14,315 nucleotides of DNA from Microcaldota archaeon (GCA_021791775.1 JAJYVY010000017.1:1-14315), one strand, 5' to 3'; numbered from the stretch's first letter, positions 6,180-13,648 are shown. The notes: generated from the sequence alone by a model not told the origin. Made by a program: numbers and translations.

Positions 6180-6650
6180 GTGGCAAGCGGATTCAAGAGC
6201 GGGCAAGTTAAGCTGGACGTAATACAGCCCATATTCATGATAGGGAATATCTCTACTGTGCATCGTGTTGTGCTTGGAGAGAGTGAAATCCATACCTTTG
6301 GGCTGGTACGGGATAACAGGCACATATTCATGCTTACCGCCAAGCTAGGGGAAGGTATTGTTGAAGGGATAGTAAGCAGGCGTCACGATCCGGTAATAAG
6401 AGCGGCCGTACATGTCCCAAGCGAAGAGCTTGCTGCCATCCATTCGAAGATGCAGGCTGGCGCAAGGATGTTTGGGAAAAAAGGGGCCAAATCCGCGCTA
6501 TTGGACCTGCTAAGGGGTTCAGAAAGAAGGTTTATGGAGCTAGAGGCAACAGAGCCGGATATCTTCCACCCGGACGTGAGGATGAGCATTTATATCAGGA
6601 GAATGGCTAGTGATGTGGAGAGCGGATTCTTAAGAAGAGTCAAAGCCTAA
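6180..6650 (+). CDS. Hypothetical protein of unknown family
   Basis: A 156-aa protein that I do not recognise. Seen: a probable beta-rich N-terminal half (VKLDVIQPIFMIGNISTVHRV, EIHTFGLVRDNRHIFMLTAKLG, residues about 9-56). An amphipathic helical second half follows (SEELAAIHSKMQAGARMF, KSALLDLLRGSERRFMELE, about 81-123), with a basic C-terminus. There is no transmembrane segment, signal peptide or Cys-pair zinc site. The start is assigned to GTG at 6180; TATA-like ctaaatatcc (6141-6150) lies about 35 nt upstream. An ATG at 6237 would shorten it by 19 codons. Downstream, in the same frame and just after its stop, lies a PIN-domain remnant. Coding is supported by codon-periodic composition and lack of in-frame stops over 471 nt; function is unassigned. 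Confidence 0.55.
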   Translation: MASGFKSGQVKLDVIQPIFMIGNISTVHRVVLGESEIHTFGLVRDNRHIFMLTAKLGEGIVEGIVSRRHDPVIRAAVHVPSEELAAIHSKMQAGARMFGKKGAKSALLDLLRGSERRFMELEATEPDIFHPDVRMSIYIRRMASDVESGFLRRVKA

Positions 6651-6656
6651 CTCCTG

Positions 6657-6940
6657 GAGGGCAAGAGGGGGTTGGCAAAACAATCCATAACAAAGGAAGT
6701 CCTCCTTTATCCGTTTATAGATTACTACAGTCCGGATTTTCTCCTAGAAGAGTTGGCAGAGCATGAAGGAAGACTGATAGGCTTGGCTATCAGAAAGCTT
6801 TAGGCATTATCACAAAGAAGCTGAAGATCGTGCATCGCGATGCTTATATCCAATACCTGACTGATGCAAATCCGGCCCAAAAGTCAAAATATTCATTGGG
6901 TGGTTTTATCTTTATAACAGCCATCCATGAAATCGGTTGA
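6657..6940 (+). pseudogene. Frameshifted PIN-domain nuclease remnant
   Basis: The 298-bp stretch between the hypothetical gene and pth2 contains a broken PIN-domain (PIN_2-like) gene. One frame reads LLYPFIDYYSPDFLLEELAEHEG...LAIRKL and stops at 6801-6803. A +1/-1 shifted frame then continues with ITKKLKIVHRDAYIQYLTDANPAQKSK and ends at 6938-6940. In intact family members these two blocks are adjacent: a YxPeflleEl segment, followed by a kkikiVprdxYxxyLxeA segment. The N-terminal DxN strand and the C-terminal D-D-pyvALAL and SND acidic motifs are missing, so the nuclease site is lost. A possible SD (ggaggg 6656-6661) and TTG at 6672 precede it. The family assignment is by pattern; the decay is directly visible. 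Confidence 0.6.
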
Positions 6941-6948
6941 GGTTTTTA

Positions 6949-7326
6949 TCAGAAAAGTTTCAGCTTGCTTGTAAATATGTCTATCTCGTCGCTTTTCCAT
7001 GGACCTATCCCTAGCGCGGTTATAGTGCCGGGGGGCAACTGCGTCAGACCGGCGTCATTGACGAGCGCGCATGGGACCTTCTTGAACTTGAATGCCTCAT
7101 AAAGCTTCCTTATGGATTCCTCATCAGGCAGTTTCAGCACTATTTTCTTCTGCCCCGATTCTACCCATTCTTTTGCTACGAGATTGTTGATGCGCTCCGC
7201 TTCCATGTAGCTGAGCACAGACGCGTGCGCCCCCTGAGCTACCGTCTTCCCTTTGCCCATGTCTAGGTCTGCACGTATTATTATGACCTGCTTCACCTCG
7301 TCAGGAATGCTTGCGCTTGGTGCCAT
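6949..7326 (-). CDS. pth2: Peptidyl-tRNA hydrolase, Pth2 type
   Basis: A 125-aa Pth2 enzyme that releases peptides from prematurely dissociated peptidyl-tRNA, recycling the tRNA; this is the archaeal/eukaryotic form. Seen: KQVIIIRADLDMGKGKTVAQGAHAS (12-36) with conserved K25/K27 and H34; VLKLPDEESIRKLYEAF (63-79); and PCALVNDAGLTQLPPGTITALGIGP (85-109) with catalytic D91. The family is usually about 115-120 aa, so it is complete. Start: the frame extends to TTG 7341, but ATG 7326 is preferred. A minus-strand TATA (gaataaaaag, about 7347-7356) is centred 26 nt upstream, giving a leaderless mRNA. It lies 41 bp past the stop codon of the HAD gene, on the same strand but with its own promoter. 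Confidence 0.95.
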   Translation of the reverse strand: MAPSASIPDEVKQVIIIRADLDMGKGKTVAQGAHASVLSYMEAERINNLVAKEWVESGQKKIVLKLPDEESIRKLYEAFKFKKVPCALVNDAGLTQLPPGTITALGIGPWKSDEIDIFTSKLKLF

Positions 7327-7367
7327 AAGCAGATTTTGCAACGAGGCTTTTTATTCTGATTGGTTGA

Positions 7368-7970
7368 TCAGGAATCCAGCTGCCCTCCATCCATGCGCGC
7401 CACTATCTTTGGTATCTCGCCCCAGTTTTCCGCCATCTTTATTTTTGGGTTGATGGCAGACAAAATGTTGCCAGGGCCCCTGTTGTATCTCTTCCGCAAC
7501 AGGATGACCCTGACTCCCGCCCTTGCCGCTTCTCCTGCCACCCATGGATCGTCTTCAATAAGTATTGCATTGTGCCTCAGCGCAATCGCTATCTTTTGCC
7601 TGTTGGTAACGACGTGCACTTCCGCATTTTTTATGCCGTCTTTCTTGAGCAGCTCTTCGAGCTCCTCTTTTTTGTAAAGCGGGTTGGCTGTGCCCAGCAA
7701 TATGGCGTGGCCCTCATCGCCGTGGCGCAGCATGAACCTTGCCGCTTGGGGGTCTAGAAGAAGCTCCTCGCCGTCCTTCCTTATGAGCTTCGCTGATGTG
7801 CTGAGGAAGTTTCTAAATGCATTATATAGGAACGCGTCGAAAGTCGCGCCTGCCCAGCTTTCGGATTCGGAGAGGCGTTTCTCGAAATGTGGTGTAATGT
7901 CGTCTATGGCCACGCCATCGCAATCCAGCATTATGGGCGACCTCGAGCTTGCCTTTGATTCCTTGCTCAT
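7368..7970 (-). CDS. HAD-superfamily hydrolase-like protein
   Basis: A roughly 200-aa haloacid-dehalogenase-fold protein (probable phosphatase). Seen, numbering from ATG 7970: motif I LDCDGVAID with nucleophile D16 and D18. A helical cap insertion follows (about 28-85, ...SWAGATFDAFLYNAFRNFL...), then motif II LLGTAN with T94. Motif III lysine is K126 in NRQKIAIA, and motif IV is IEDDPW with D140/D141. All catalytic positions are present. The frame can extend to GTG 7994; the ATG is preferred because gtga precedes it closely and because residues upstream have no family counterpart. Minus-strand ttttaaag at about 8008-8015 is the likely TATA. The substrate cannot be inferred. Divergent from priS. 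Confidence 0.8.
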   Translation of the reverse strand: MSKESKASSRSPIMLDCDGVAIDDITPHFEKRLSESESWAGATFDAFLYNAFRNFLSTSAKLIRKDGEELLLDPQAARFMLRHGDEGHAILLGTANPLYKKEELEELLKKDGIKNAEVHVVTNRQKIAIALRHNAILIEDDPWVAGEAARAGVRVILLRKRYNRGPGNILSAINPKIKMAENWGEIPKIVARMDGGQLDS

Positions 7971-8106
7971 TGTTTCACTTTTCGCAACAACCACTTCTTT
8001 TTGTGGCTTTAAAAGGTCGAATACTACTTATACAATTGACGAATACACTGTTGGCGGCGTGGCGGATAAGGTATTTATTTATTGCAATACATATACTCTG
8101 GATTTT

Positions 8107-9252
8107 GTGCTTGATGAGATAACCAAAAAGACCGTGTCGTCGCTCTTCAAGGAGTACTACAAGAGTTTTGCGCCGAACGTAGGAAGCATAGAGAGAAGGG
8201 AGTTCGGATTCGGAGATTTCGAGAAGAAGGTGTCTTTTAGGCACTGTTCGTTCGCCGACTCGGCTGCATTGAGAAGATACCTTTATGATAACGCGCCTAC
8301 ATTCGTGAACTACTCTATTTCGCTATACAAAGACCCAGCTGCAAGGCCGATGGAAAACAAGGGATGGCTCGGGGCAGAGCTCGTTTTCGACCTTGATGCT
8401 GGCGACCTCCATCTTGAATGCCAGAAAAGGCACGGGCACGCGTGGGTCTGCACGAACTGCATGGACATGGTGAAAGCCGAAACTATGAAGCTGATAGAGG
8501 ATTTCTTGATCCCTGACTTCGGCTTTTCCGGTAATGAGCTGTCTGTGAATTTCAGCGGCAACAGGGGCTATCATGTGCATGCCGATAAGAAAGCCCTCTA
8601 CCAACTGACACAGAAGGAGAGGAGGGCGATAACTGAATATATTGCTGGAATAAACGTCCACATAGAAACATTTTTCCCGACGATAGGCCAGAAAGGCAAA
8701 CCTCTTATCGGTCCTAAACCGGCTGATTACGGCTGGGGAGGGAGGCTGGCTAGGGCTATGGTGAAGACCTTGAATGGGGGGACGGAGCCGCTGCAGTCGC
8801 TTGGCATAGATCAGAGAACTGCGAAGAAACTGGTCGCTAACAAAGCAGACTTCATCTTCGGCATAACGACAGGGAACTGGGACAAGATACCGATACCGAA
8901 GAAGGCCGAGTTCTGGGAGGGGGTAATGAAAAGGATGGCGATATCGCAAGGTGACTCGATAGACAAGAACGTCACAAATGACATATACCATCTGATAAGG
9001 ATGCCTGATACGCTGCATGGTGACTCCGGCCTTGTAGGAAAAAGTGTCAGCATATCCGAACTGGCATCTTTCGACCCGCTGGTCAAAGCGATCGCATTCA
9101 GGAAGGGCAGCCTGAGCGTAGTGGCCAGGACTACCGAAGCGCTAGTAATCAACAATGAGACATACGGTCCTTATAATGGCGAGGTCGTAGAGCTTCCGGT
9201 GTATGCGGCGCTGTACCTGCTACTCAAGAGGACTGCAACGCTTTCAAAATAG
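8107..9252 (+). CDS. priS: DNA primase small (catalytic) subunit PriS
   Basis: A 381-aa archaeal/eukaryal-type primase catalytic subunit, which makes RNA or DNA primers with PriL at replication forks. Seen, numbering from GTG 8107: LFKEYYKSF (13-21), catalytic D95 and D97 in LVFDLDAGD, and a zinc knuckle C105-x-H/H-x-C115-x2-C118. The conserved SGNRGYHVH is at 150-158. The downstream VTNDIYHLIRMPDTLHGDSGL (289-309) has the family R-x-P-x-x-L-H-G; the third acidic residue is probably D286. The reading frame is open back to 7684, but that part is antisense to the HAD gene and unlike PriS. GTG 8107 fits family length and a TATA-like gtatttattta (about 8071-8081). No PriL gene is in the window. 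Confidence 0.95.
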   Translation: MLDEITKKTVSSLFKEYYKSFAPNVGSIERREFGFGDFEKKVSFRHCSFADSAALRRYLYDNAPTFVNYSISLYKDPAARPMENKGWLGAELVFDLDAGDLHLECQKRHGHAWVCTNCMDMVKAETMKLIEDFLIPDFGFSGNELSVNFSGNRGYHVHADKKALYQLTQKERRAITEYIAGINVHIETFFPTIGQKGKPLIGPKPADYGWGGRLARAMVKTLNGGTEPLQSLGIDQRTAKKLVANKADFIFGITTGNWDKIPIPKKAEFWEGVMKRMAISQGDSIDKNVTNDIYHLIRMPDTLHGDSGLVGKSVSISELASFDPLVKAIAFRKGSLSVVARTTEALVINNETYGPYNGEVVELPVYAALYLLLKRTATLSK

Positions 9253-9303
9253 CATCCTTTTTATTTATGCGCTATGTAAATAGACTTGTATTGTGGGGGT
9301 CTA

Positions 9304-11691
9304 ATGGAAGCCACCGAGCATACACATGCATCTAACACAGAATCAGAAGTGCACCGCTCCCAGCCTGTGCACCACGGCGCCACGACCAGCCACTCTCCTG
9401 CAGAACCGCCTGCTCCTAGCAGAAGCAAAAAGGGTTTTGTAGACAGACTTAAAAAGGAAATAACCGAGAAGGTTAGGCCGAAACACGTGGTTGCGGGTTT
9501 CATCTATCTTGTAATAGCCCTTGTTGTGTTTTATCCGATAACTCTACATATGACAAACGTAGCGCCAGGAGTCGGCGGGGACATATACAGTAATATATGG
9601 GGCATGTGGTGGATTTCCTATACGCTCCTGCATGCACCGTCGCAAATGTGGCACACTTATCTTCTTTTCTGGCCAGTAGGCAGCAATATAGCATACTTCA
9701 CAACCGCGCCAATCGCATCCATACTTATGGGGCCATTCCAGGCGGTAAGCCTGACCTTCGCCTATAACATGATATTCTTCATGGGATTCGTTATAAGCGG
9801 AATTGGGATGTTTATACTCGCGGACTACATAACCAAGAACGGATACGCCGCATTCCTTGCGGGGGTTATATTCGCATACAGCTCTTACCACATTGCGGCT
9901 ATAGGCCACCTGGACTGGATGGACATTGGATGGATCCCTATAACGCTCTACTTCTTCTTGCGCATGCTAAGGGATGACAGAAAATTCATGTACTCTATAG
10001 GATTTGCCATTTCAATGGTTCTGGCAATCTTCATGGGTGACATAGAGCAGGGCATCATGACTGTTGTCTTGCTCTTCGTAGTGCTGGTCTGCTACCTCAT
10101 ATATCCGAAGACCCGCCGCCTCGTGATCAGCAAAAGGTTCGTGTTGTCCTTGGGGCTTGGAATTTTGCTGACATTTATAGTGGGGTCGTGGGGCTTCATT
10201 CCTTTGCTGCACGGCATAACGACTCCGGGAGGACTTAGCACTGTCAACAACAGGAATACCCTTGCTGACGACGCGATATGGAGCGACCCGATATTGTCAT
10301 TCTTCCTCCCAAGCCCGTACAACGGATTGATTGGCGGGATTTCGTCGGCATACAGCAACATATACACACTTGACCCTACAGAAAGGGTCGCATACATCGG
10401 GTACATCGCGCTTGCCTTGTCCATTTATGCCATTGTTAAGAACTTCAAGACCGCCCGCATCTGGATCATAATAGCGGTTATATTTGGTTGGCTGACCCTT
10501 GGCCCATATGTAGAGATAGGCGCATACAGTACAGCTGGGCTGCCTGGAATCTATCAACTGTATCATTACATACCGCTATTCAGCATACTTCAGGAAGCGG
10601 ATAGGTTCTACGCAGTATTCAGCGTTGCAATAGCGATGCTTGCCGCGATAGGCTTGAAAGAGATCATGGGCAAGATGAGCGGCGTGCACCTCCCCGCAAT
10701 CAACACAAAGTCGATTGCGCTTGTCGGCATATTGTCAGTTTTGATTCTGATAGAAAGCACGGGTATAATGACCCCGAGAGCGGCAGCTATAAATTCTGTA
10801 AAGATAACTACGCCGCCGTTTTATAGCATAATGGCAAACTACAGCACGCAGTTCAGCATCCTGCAGCTGCCCATAATACTGAACAACAATGTTCCGCAAC
10901 CGGATCTTGCGGCAGGGGAAGCTTCCTACTATACCGCAATATCGCACAAGCCGATATTGGGGGGGTATGGCGGGAGGATCAACACCACGCAACAGCTTAC
11001 CCTCCTCTCCATACCGTTGGCTGTGGCAGTCTACAACCTCCAGAACGGCAACTTTACGTATTCGTCACCAGTAAAGGAGAACTACACAGCCGCAACGCTG
11101 CTATCGCTATACAACTATGAGACCGCTTTCGTGGTACTGAACGAGCAGGCGCTGGGGGCGAGCCAGCTCGCGGAATTGTACACATACTGCGTGGCCGCAT
11201 TCGGACAGCCCGTATACCGCGACAACAGCACAATCGTGTTCTCTACTTTGGCGTCGATAAACGCATCAATCTTCAGAAGTTATGTATCGTATCCACAGGT
11301 GCTTGACTGGCAGCCTTTCTCTACTTTTATAAATGGCAGCACCGAAACGCTATGGGAGCCAGTATATCCGGGGCTTGTATCGGTATTCGCACCGTACAAG
11401 AACACGACCGATGTTCTGAGAGAGGTTTCATCAGGACTGCCTTACACGATAAACACAACAGTTAGCTTCTCGGCTGCCGCAGTCGATGGTCCGACACGGC
11501 TTATCGTTGAGACGCCTACATCGGCCTCGTCATACAGCGTGCTCTTAACCGCTAATCTTACAAGCAAACTTGTTCCGTATTCGTTCAACACGAATATGGT
11601 ATCCGGACCTGATGGCAACCCACTGCTTTTCCTTGAACAAGGTAGTGGAATTGCCGGGATATCTAATATCACTGTGAGGAAGAGCGCATGA
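9304..11691 (+). CDS. Large GT-C/YfhO-like polytopic membrane protein with sequon-rich ectodomain
   Basis: A 795-aa protein (from ATG 9304; gggggt SD at 9295-9300; a TTG at 9286 is an alternative). Seen: a His- and Pro-rich cytoplasmic N-terminus (1-60) and TM1 (about 62-82). A first external loop with GGDIYSNIWGMWW (91-103) and FWPVGSN (122-128) resembles the acidic loop of GT-C glycosyltransferases. About ten further TM segments run up to residue 487, and DRFYAVFSVAIAMLAAIGL (433-451) resembles the last TM region of YfhO-like proteins. A C-terminal domain of about 300 aa outside the membrane carries eleven N-x-S/T sequons (first NYS, last NIT). Inferred role: lipid-linked-sugar glycosyltransferase in envelope glycan or N-glycan assembly. 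It lacks the WWDYG motif of AglB. Stop overlaps the next start. Confidence 0.65.
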   Translation: MEATEHTHASNTESEVHRSQPVHHGATTSHSPAEPPAPSRSKKGFVDRLKKEITEKVRPKHVVAGFIYLVIALVVFYPITLHMTNVAPGVGGDIYSNIWGMWWISYTLLHAPSQMWHTYLLFWPVGSNIAYFTTAPIASILMGPFQAVSLTFAYNMIFFMGFVISGIGMFILADYITKNGYAAFLAGVIFAYSSYHIAAIGHLDWMDIGWIPITLYFFLRMLRDDRKFMYSIGFAISMVLAIFMGDIEQGIMTVVLLFVVLVCYLIYPKTRRLVISKRFVLSLGLGILLTFIVGSWGFIPLLHGITTPGGLSTVNNRNTLADDAIWSDPILSFFLPSPYNGLIGGISSAYSNIYTLDPTERVAYIGYIALALSIYAIVKNFKTARIWIIIAVIFGWLTLGPYVEIGAYSTAGLPGIYQLYHYIPLFSILQEADRFYAVFSVAIAMLAAIGLKEIMGKMSGVHLPAINTKSIALVGILSVLILIESTGIMTPRAAAINSVKITTPPFYSIMANYSTQFSILQLPIILNNNVPQPDLAAGEASYYTAISHKPILGGYGGRINTTQQLTLLSIPLAVAVYNLQNGNFTYSSPVKENYTAATLLSLYNYETAFVVLNEQALGASQLAELYTYCVAAFGQPVYRDNSTIVFSTLASINASIFRSYVSYPQVLDWQPFSTFINGSTETLWEPVYPGLVSVFAPYKNTTDVLREVSSGLPYTINTTVSFSAAAVDGPTRLIVETPTSASSYSVLLTANLTSKLVPYSFNTNMVSGPDGNPLLFLEQGSGIAGISNITVRKSA

Positions 11692-12338
11692 ACGGGCTCA
11701 GGGTGATAGTCGACGCCAGGGAAAGGAACCAGGAGCTCAGGGGTGCCTTGGAAGCAAGAGGGATAGAGATTGACGAGAAAACAATACACGTCGGCGATTA
11801 CGTCATATCGGACAGGGTATGCATTGAGCGGAAGACTGTTTCAGATTTTGAAAGCTCACTGATGAACGGCAGGCTTCTCGACCAGGTAAAAAGGTTGAAG
11901 GAGCATTATTCCCTCCCTATAATAATAGTGGAAGGTAATCCCGATGAGTTCCGCCTAGGAAAGAATATCATAACCGGGGCAATGGTGGCGCTCTATGTCG
12001 ATAACGGCATAGAGGTGATTATGTCGAGAGAGCCTAAAGAGACCGCCGAGATAATCGCGGTGATAGCGAAGCATGAGCAGAATGGCAACATGAGGGAGCC
12101 CTCATTAAAGGGGGGCAGGAAGGCGTACAGCACGGCCAATTACCAGGAGTATATAGTCGCCAACCTTCCTGGCATAGGGCCGAAGCTGGCTAGATCGCTG
12201 CTAAAGCATTTCAAAACAATAAAGGAGATAGCCAATGCAAAAACAGAAGAGCTGATGGCCGTTGAAAAGATAGGGGAGAAGAAGGCGCTAATGGTACATG
12301 ATGTTATAAATGAAAGGTATGCGGAAAAAGACGAATAA
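11688..12338 (+). CDS. XPF/ERCC4-family nuclease with HhH domain
   Basis: A 216-aa structure-specific endonuclease of the XPF/Mus81/Hef group, the helicase-less short form seen in some archaea. It would cut branched or 3'-flap DNA as a dimer, often with PCNA. Seen: VDARERN (8-14, D9 and E12), then the active site GDYVISDRVCIERKTVSDF (36-54: GD, E47-R48-K49, D53). GRLLDQVKRLKE (61-72) and the IIIVEG strand (78-83) follow. A linker leads to tandem helix-hairpin-helix motifs: LPGIGPKLARSLLKHF (160-175) and VEKIGEKKALMVHDVI (192-207). All catalytic residues are intact. ATG overlaps the preceding TGA as ATGA, so translation is probably coupled to the membrane protein, an odd functional pairing. 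No C-terminal PIP box is obvious. Confidence 0.93.
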   Translation: MNGLRVIVDARERNQELRGALEARGIEIDEKTIHVGDYVISDRVCIERKTVSDFESSLMNGRLLDQVKRLKEHYSLPIIIVEGNPDEFRLGKNIITGAMVALYVDNGIEVIMSREPKETAEIIAVIAKHEQNGNMREPSLKGGRKAYSTANYQEYIVANLPGIGPKLARSLLKHFKTIKEIANAKTEELMAVEKIGEKKALMVHDVINERYAEKDE

Positions 12339-12346
12339 AGCAAAGG

Positions 12347-12820
12347 TTATTCAAGCCTGGATGCCGCCATCTCTCGGAATATGCTGCTATCCAGATCCCC
12401 TTTTGTCTTTATTCCGAGCTCTTTCGCTTTCGAAAGCATTCCGTTTTTCTTCCTATTGAAATCCTTAGCATTTGCAAGGAAAGGTTTTATCTTGCCGTAT
12501 GCGGTCCGGCTGTTTGCAAATACGATGACACTTTTGCCTGGCTTTGCTCCCGCTTTTTTTATCGCTGCGTCTATCTGTTTTGTCATCGCTGCAAAAAGCA
12601 GCATCTCCGTGGCGACATTCTTTGATATGTTGCTGCCTGACTTGAAAGCAAGCTCTGCATCCGCATACGCGCCGGCCAAATGGTTCCGATTTATAATGTA
12701 ATCTGGGTCGAATACCTGAATTACCGTTTTAAACCCATTTAGCGCGGCCAGCCTCCCTATTATGCTGTTTAAGCTCGTCTTTGGCTTGGCTTCTTTTATT
12801 ATGGCATTAAGCCTCGGCAT
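12347..12820 (-). CDS. cgi121: KEOPS complex subunit Cgi121
   Basis: A 157-aa protein matching Cgi121/TPRKB, the KEOPS subunit that binds Bud32 and the tRNA 3' CCA end during t6A37 synthesis. Seen: the signature block HLAGAYADAELAFKSGSNISKN (47-68), followed by EMLLFAAMTKQIDAAIKKAGAK (72-93). The latter is the conserved E-x-L-x-x-x-x-x-x-R/KQI-x-x-A-I-x-x-G helix region. A VIVFAN strand follows (98-103). The C-terminal extension (104-157) is Lys-rich and not typical of the family core. ATG is supported by a minus-strand TATA (ggataaataa, 12841-12850) centred about 26 nt upstream. Its end lies 8 bp from the ERCC4 stop (convergent). No kae1/bud32 neighbours are visible. Confidence 0.85.
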   Translation of the reverse strand: MPRLNAIIKEAKPKTSLNSIIGRLAALNGFKTVIQVFDPDYIINRNHLAGAYADAELAFKSGSNISKNVATEMLLFAAMTKQIDAAIKKAGAKPGKSVIVFANSRTAYGKIKPFLANAKDFNRKKNGMLSKAKELGIKTKGDLDSSIFREMAASRLE

Positions 12821-12879
12821 AGAAAAGATTCCCGCGGTGCTTATTTATCCTTATTGTTGCATGGCAAAAGAAAGAAAGG

Positions 12880-12891
12880 GAAGAAGTTTGC
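12880..12891 (+). repeat. 12-bp direct repeat, left copy (flank of vapBC)
   Basis: GAAGAAGTTTGC occurs here and again at 13637-13648, at the 3' end of the 23S gene. The surrounding bases are partly alike too (about 18 of 24 over the longer stretch). The two copies bracket the toxin-antitoxin pair. Confidence 0.45.
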
Positions 12892-12899
12892 AGGCTAGT

Positions 12900-13310
12900 C
12901 TAGGAGCCTATAACTTTTAAGCCGTTCGCGCTCTTGAATCCACTGTCAAATGTAGCTAAGTAAGGTATGTCGTTGGACTGCGATATCGCTAATGTGGCGC
13001 AGTCAGTAAAGCTAAGAGCAGCCTTATCTGTCTGGTTTCTAAATATTCGCCAGGCTTGATCGAAAGCGTCCTCATCTGTCTTCAAAATCACAAATGCTTC
13101 TTTTATCTTTTCACCTGTGGTTACAGCCTTCTTGACAGAGCTTGAACGTGACATAATTACCGTAACAGTTTCATCAAATATATAGTCAGTTACCACACCC
13201 TTGCCGAAATCACCGCCAACAATCCTTGCCATCAACTTTGAAGCCGTTTCATGGTGGGCGTCTTTTTCCACGTCCAATGCCACCAAAACGCTCGAATCTA
13301 TGAGTATCAT
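12900..13310 (-). CDS. vapC: VapC-like PIN-domain toxin
   Basis: A 136-aa PIN-domain ribonuclease, the probable toxin of a type II toxin-antitoxin pair. Seen: N-terminal MILIDSSVLVALD with D5; conserved acidic E47 in YIFDETVTVI; D103 in ALSFTDCATLA; and D122 in ATFDSGF. These are the four acidic positions that bind the metal for RNA cleavage. Length is typical (130-140 aa). It starts 4 bp after the stop of the upstream RHH/AbrB-size protein on the same strand, the standard VapBC layout with antitoxin first. The target (tRNA, rRNA or mRNA) cannot be read from sequence. Its position beside the sarcin-ricin-loop-bearing 23S gene is suggestive, because some VapC toxins cut that loop. Confidence 0.88.
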   Translation of the reverse strand: MILIDSSVLVALDVEKDAHHETASKLMARIVGGDFGKGVVTDYIFDETVTVIMSRSSSVKKAVTTGEKIKEAFVILKTDEDAFDQAWRIFRNQTDKAALSFTDCATLAISQSNDIPYLATFDSGFKSANGLKVIGS

Positions 13311-13314
13311 AGGC

Positions 13315-13557
13315 TCAGCCGTATAATGTCTTGTCTATCTCTTCGCTCCACCTAACCTTGCCCTTGGTCTTTATTATGCCGTTAAGCTCAAGGATGGCGG
13401 CAGGGTTTAGTTTCTTTTTTTGTTTACGTTTAGTCCACGCATGCATTGCTTCTGTTATTGCCCTTCCCACGCTCGTATTTTCTTCCACTGCCTTCTGCTT
13501 GAACTTCCGATAGACGGTTTTGTCAACTTTCCTTACAACAAGCGTATCATCAGCCAT
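13315..13557 (-). CDS. vapB: VapB-like antitoxin
   Basis: An 80-aa basic protein with a DNA-binding N-terminal part. Seen: DTLVVRKVDKTVYRKFKQKAVEENTSVGRAITEAMHAW (4-41), a strand followed by two helices as in ribbon-helix-helix antitoxins. A charged C-terminal arm with KVRWSEEIDKTLYG (67-80) is well placed to fold over the VapC active site. It precedes vapC by 4 bp. ATG 13557 is backed by a minus-strand TATA (gttatttatatttt, 13576-13589) about 25 nt upstream, so a leaderless mRNA. A tandem 9-bp repeat lies between the TATA and the ATG, the expected place for autorepression by VapB or VapBC. Confidence 0.8.
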   Translation of the reverse strand: MADDTLVVRKVDKTVYRKFKQKAVEENTSVGRAITEAMHAWTKRKQKKKLNPAAILELNGIIKTKGKVRWSEEIDKTLYG

Positions 13558-13589
13558 ATGTATAACATGTATAACAAAATATAAATAAC
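13558..13589 (-). promoter_or_regulatory. vapBC promoter with tandem-repeat operator
   Basis: ATGTATAAC occurs twice back to back (13558-13566 and 13567-13575), directly between the vapB start codon and the TATA box at 13576-13589. The two copies would place two operator half-sites one helical turn apart. This fits TA-module autoregulation. Confidence 0.5.
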
Positions 13590-13611
13590 TTCCTATGGCT
13601 CGCGCTAAATG

Positions 13612-13630
13612 CTATAAAACAAAATAAAAA
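13612..13630 (-). terminator. U-tract terminator after 23S rRNA
   Basis: On the minus strand, downstream of the 23S 3' end, the sequence is pyrimidine-rich with T runs (tttttattttgttttat). This is the usual archaeal intrinsic termination signal. It separates rRNA transcription from the vapBC promoter. Confidence 0.5.
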
Positions 13631-13636
13631 GATGGA

Positions 13637-13648
13637 GAAGAAGTTTGC
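13637..13648 (+). repeat. 12-bp direct repeat, right copy (23S 3' end)
   Basis: GAAGAAGTTTGC, identical to 12880-12891. It lies at or just beyond the mature 3' end of the 23S gene, 757 bp from the other copy. Confidence 0.45.

Noticed and set aside
5904..6343. Minus-strand ORFs crossing the IS605-type hairpin as a possible TnpB C-terminus
   Set aside because: They show no RuvC or zinc-finger motifs; only the nucleotide hairpin itself is recognisable.
7684..8106. N-terminal extension of the primase frame by 141 codons
   Set aside because: It lies antisense to the HAD gene, bears no similarity to PriS, and GTG 8107 gives normal family length behind a TATA-like element.
12861..12920. 19-codon ORF (ATG at 12861) between cgi121 and vapC
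   Set aside because: No SD or well-spaced TATA; it runs into the 3' end of vapC on the other strand.
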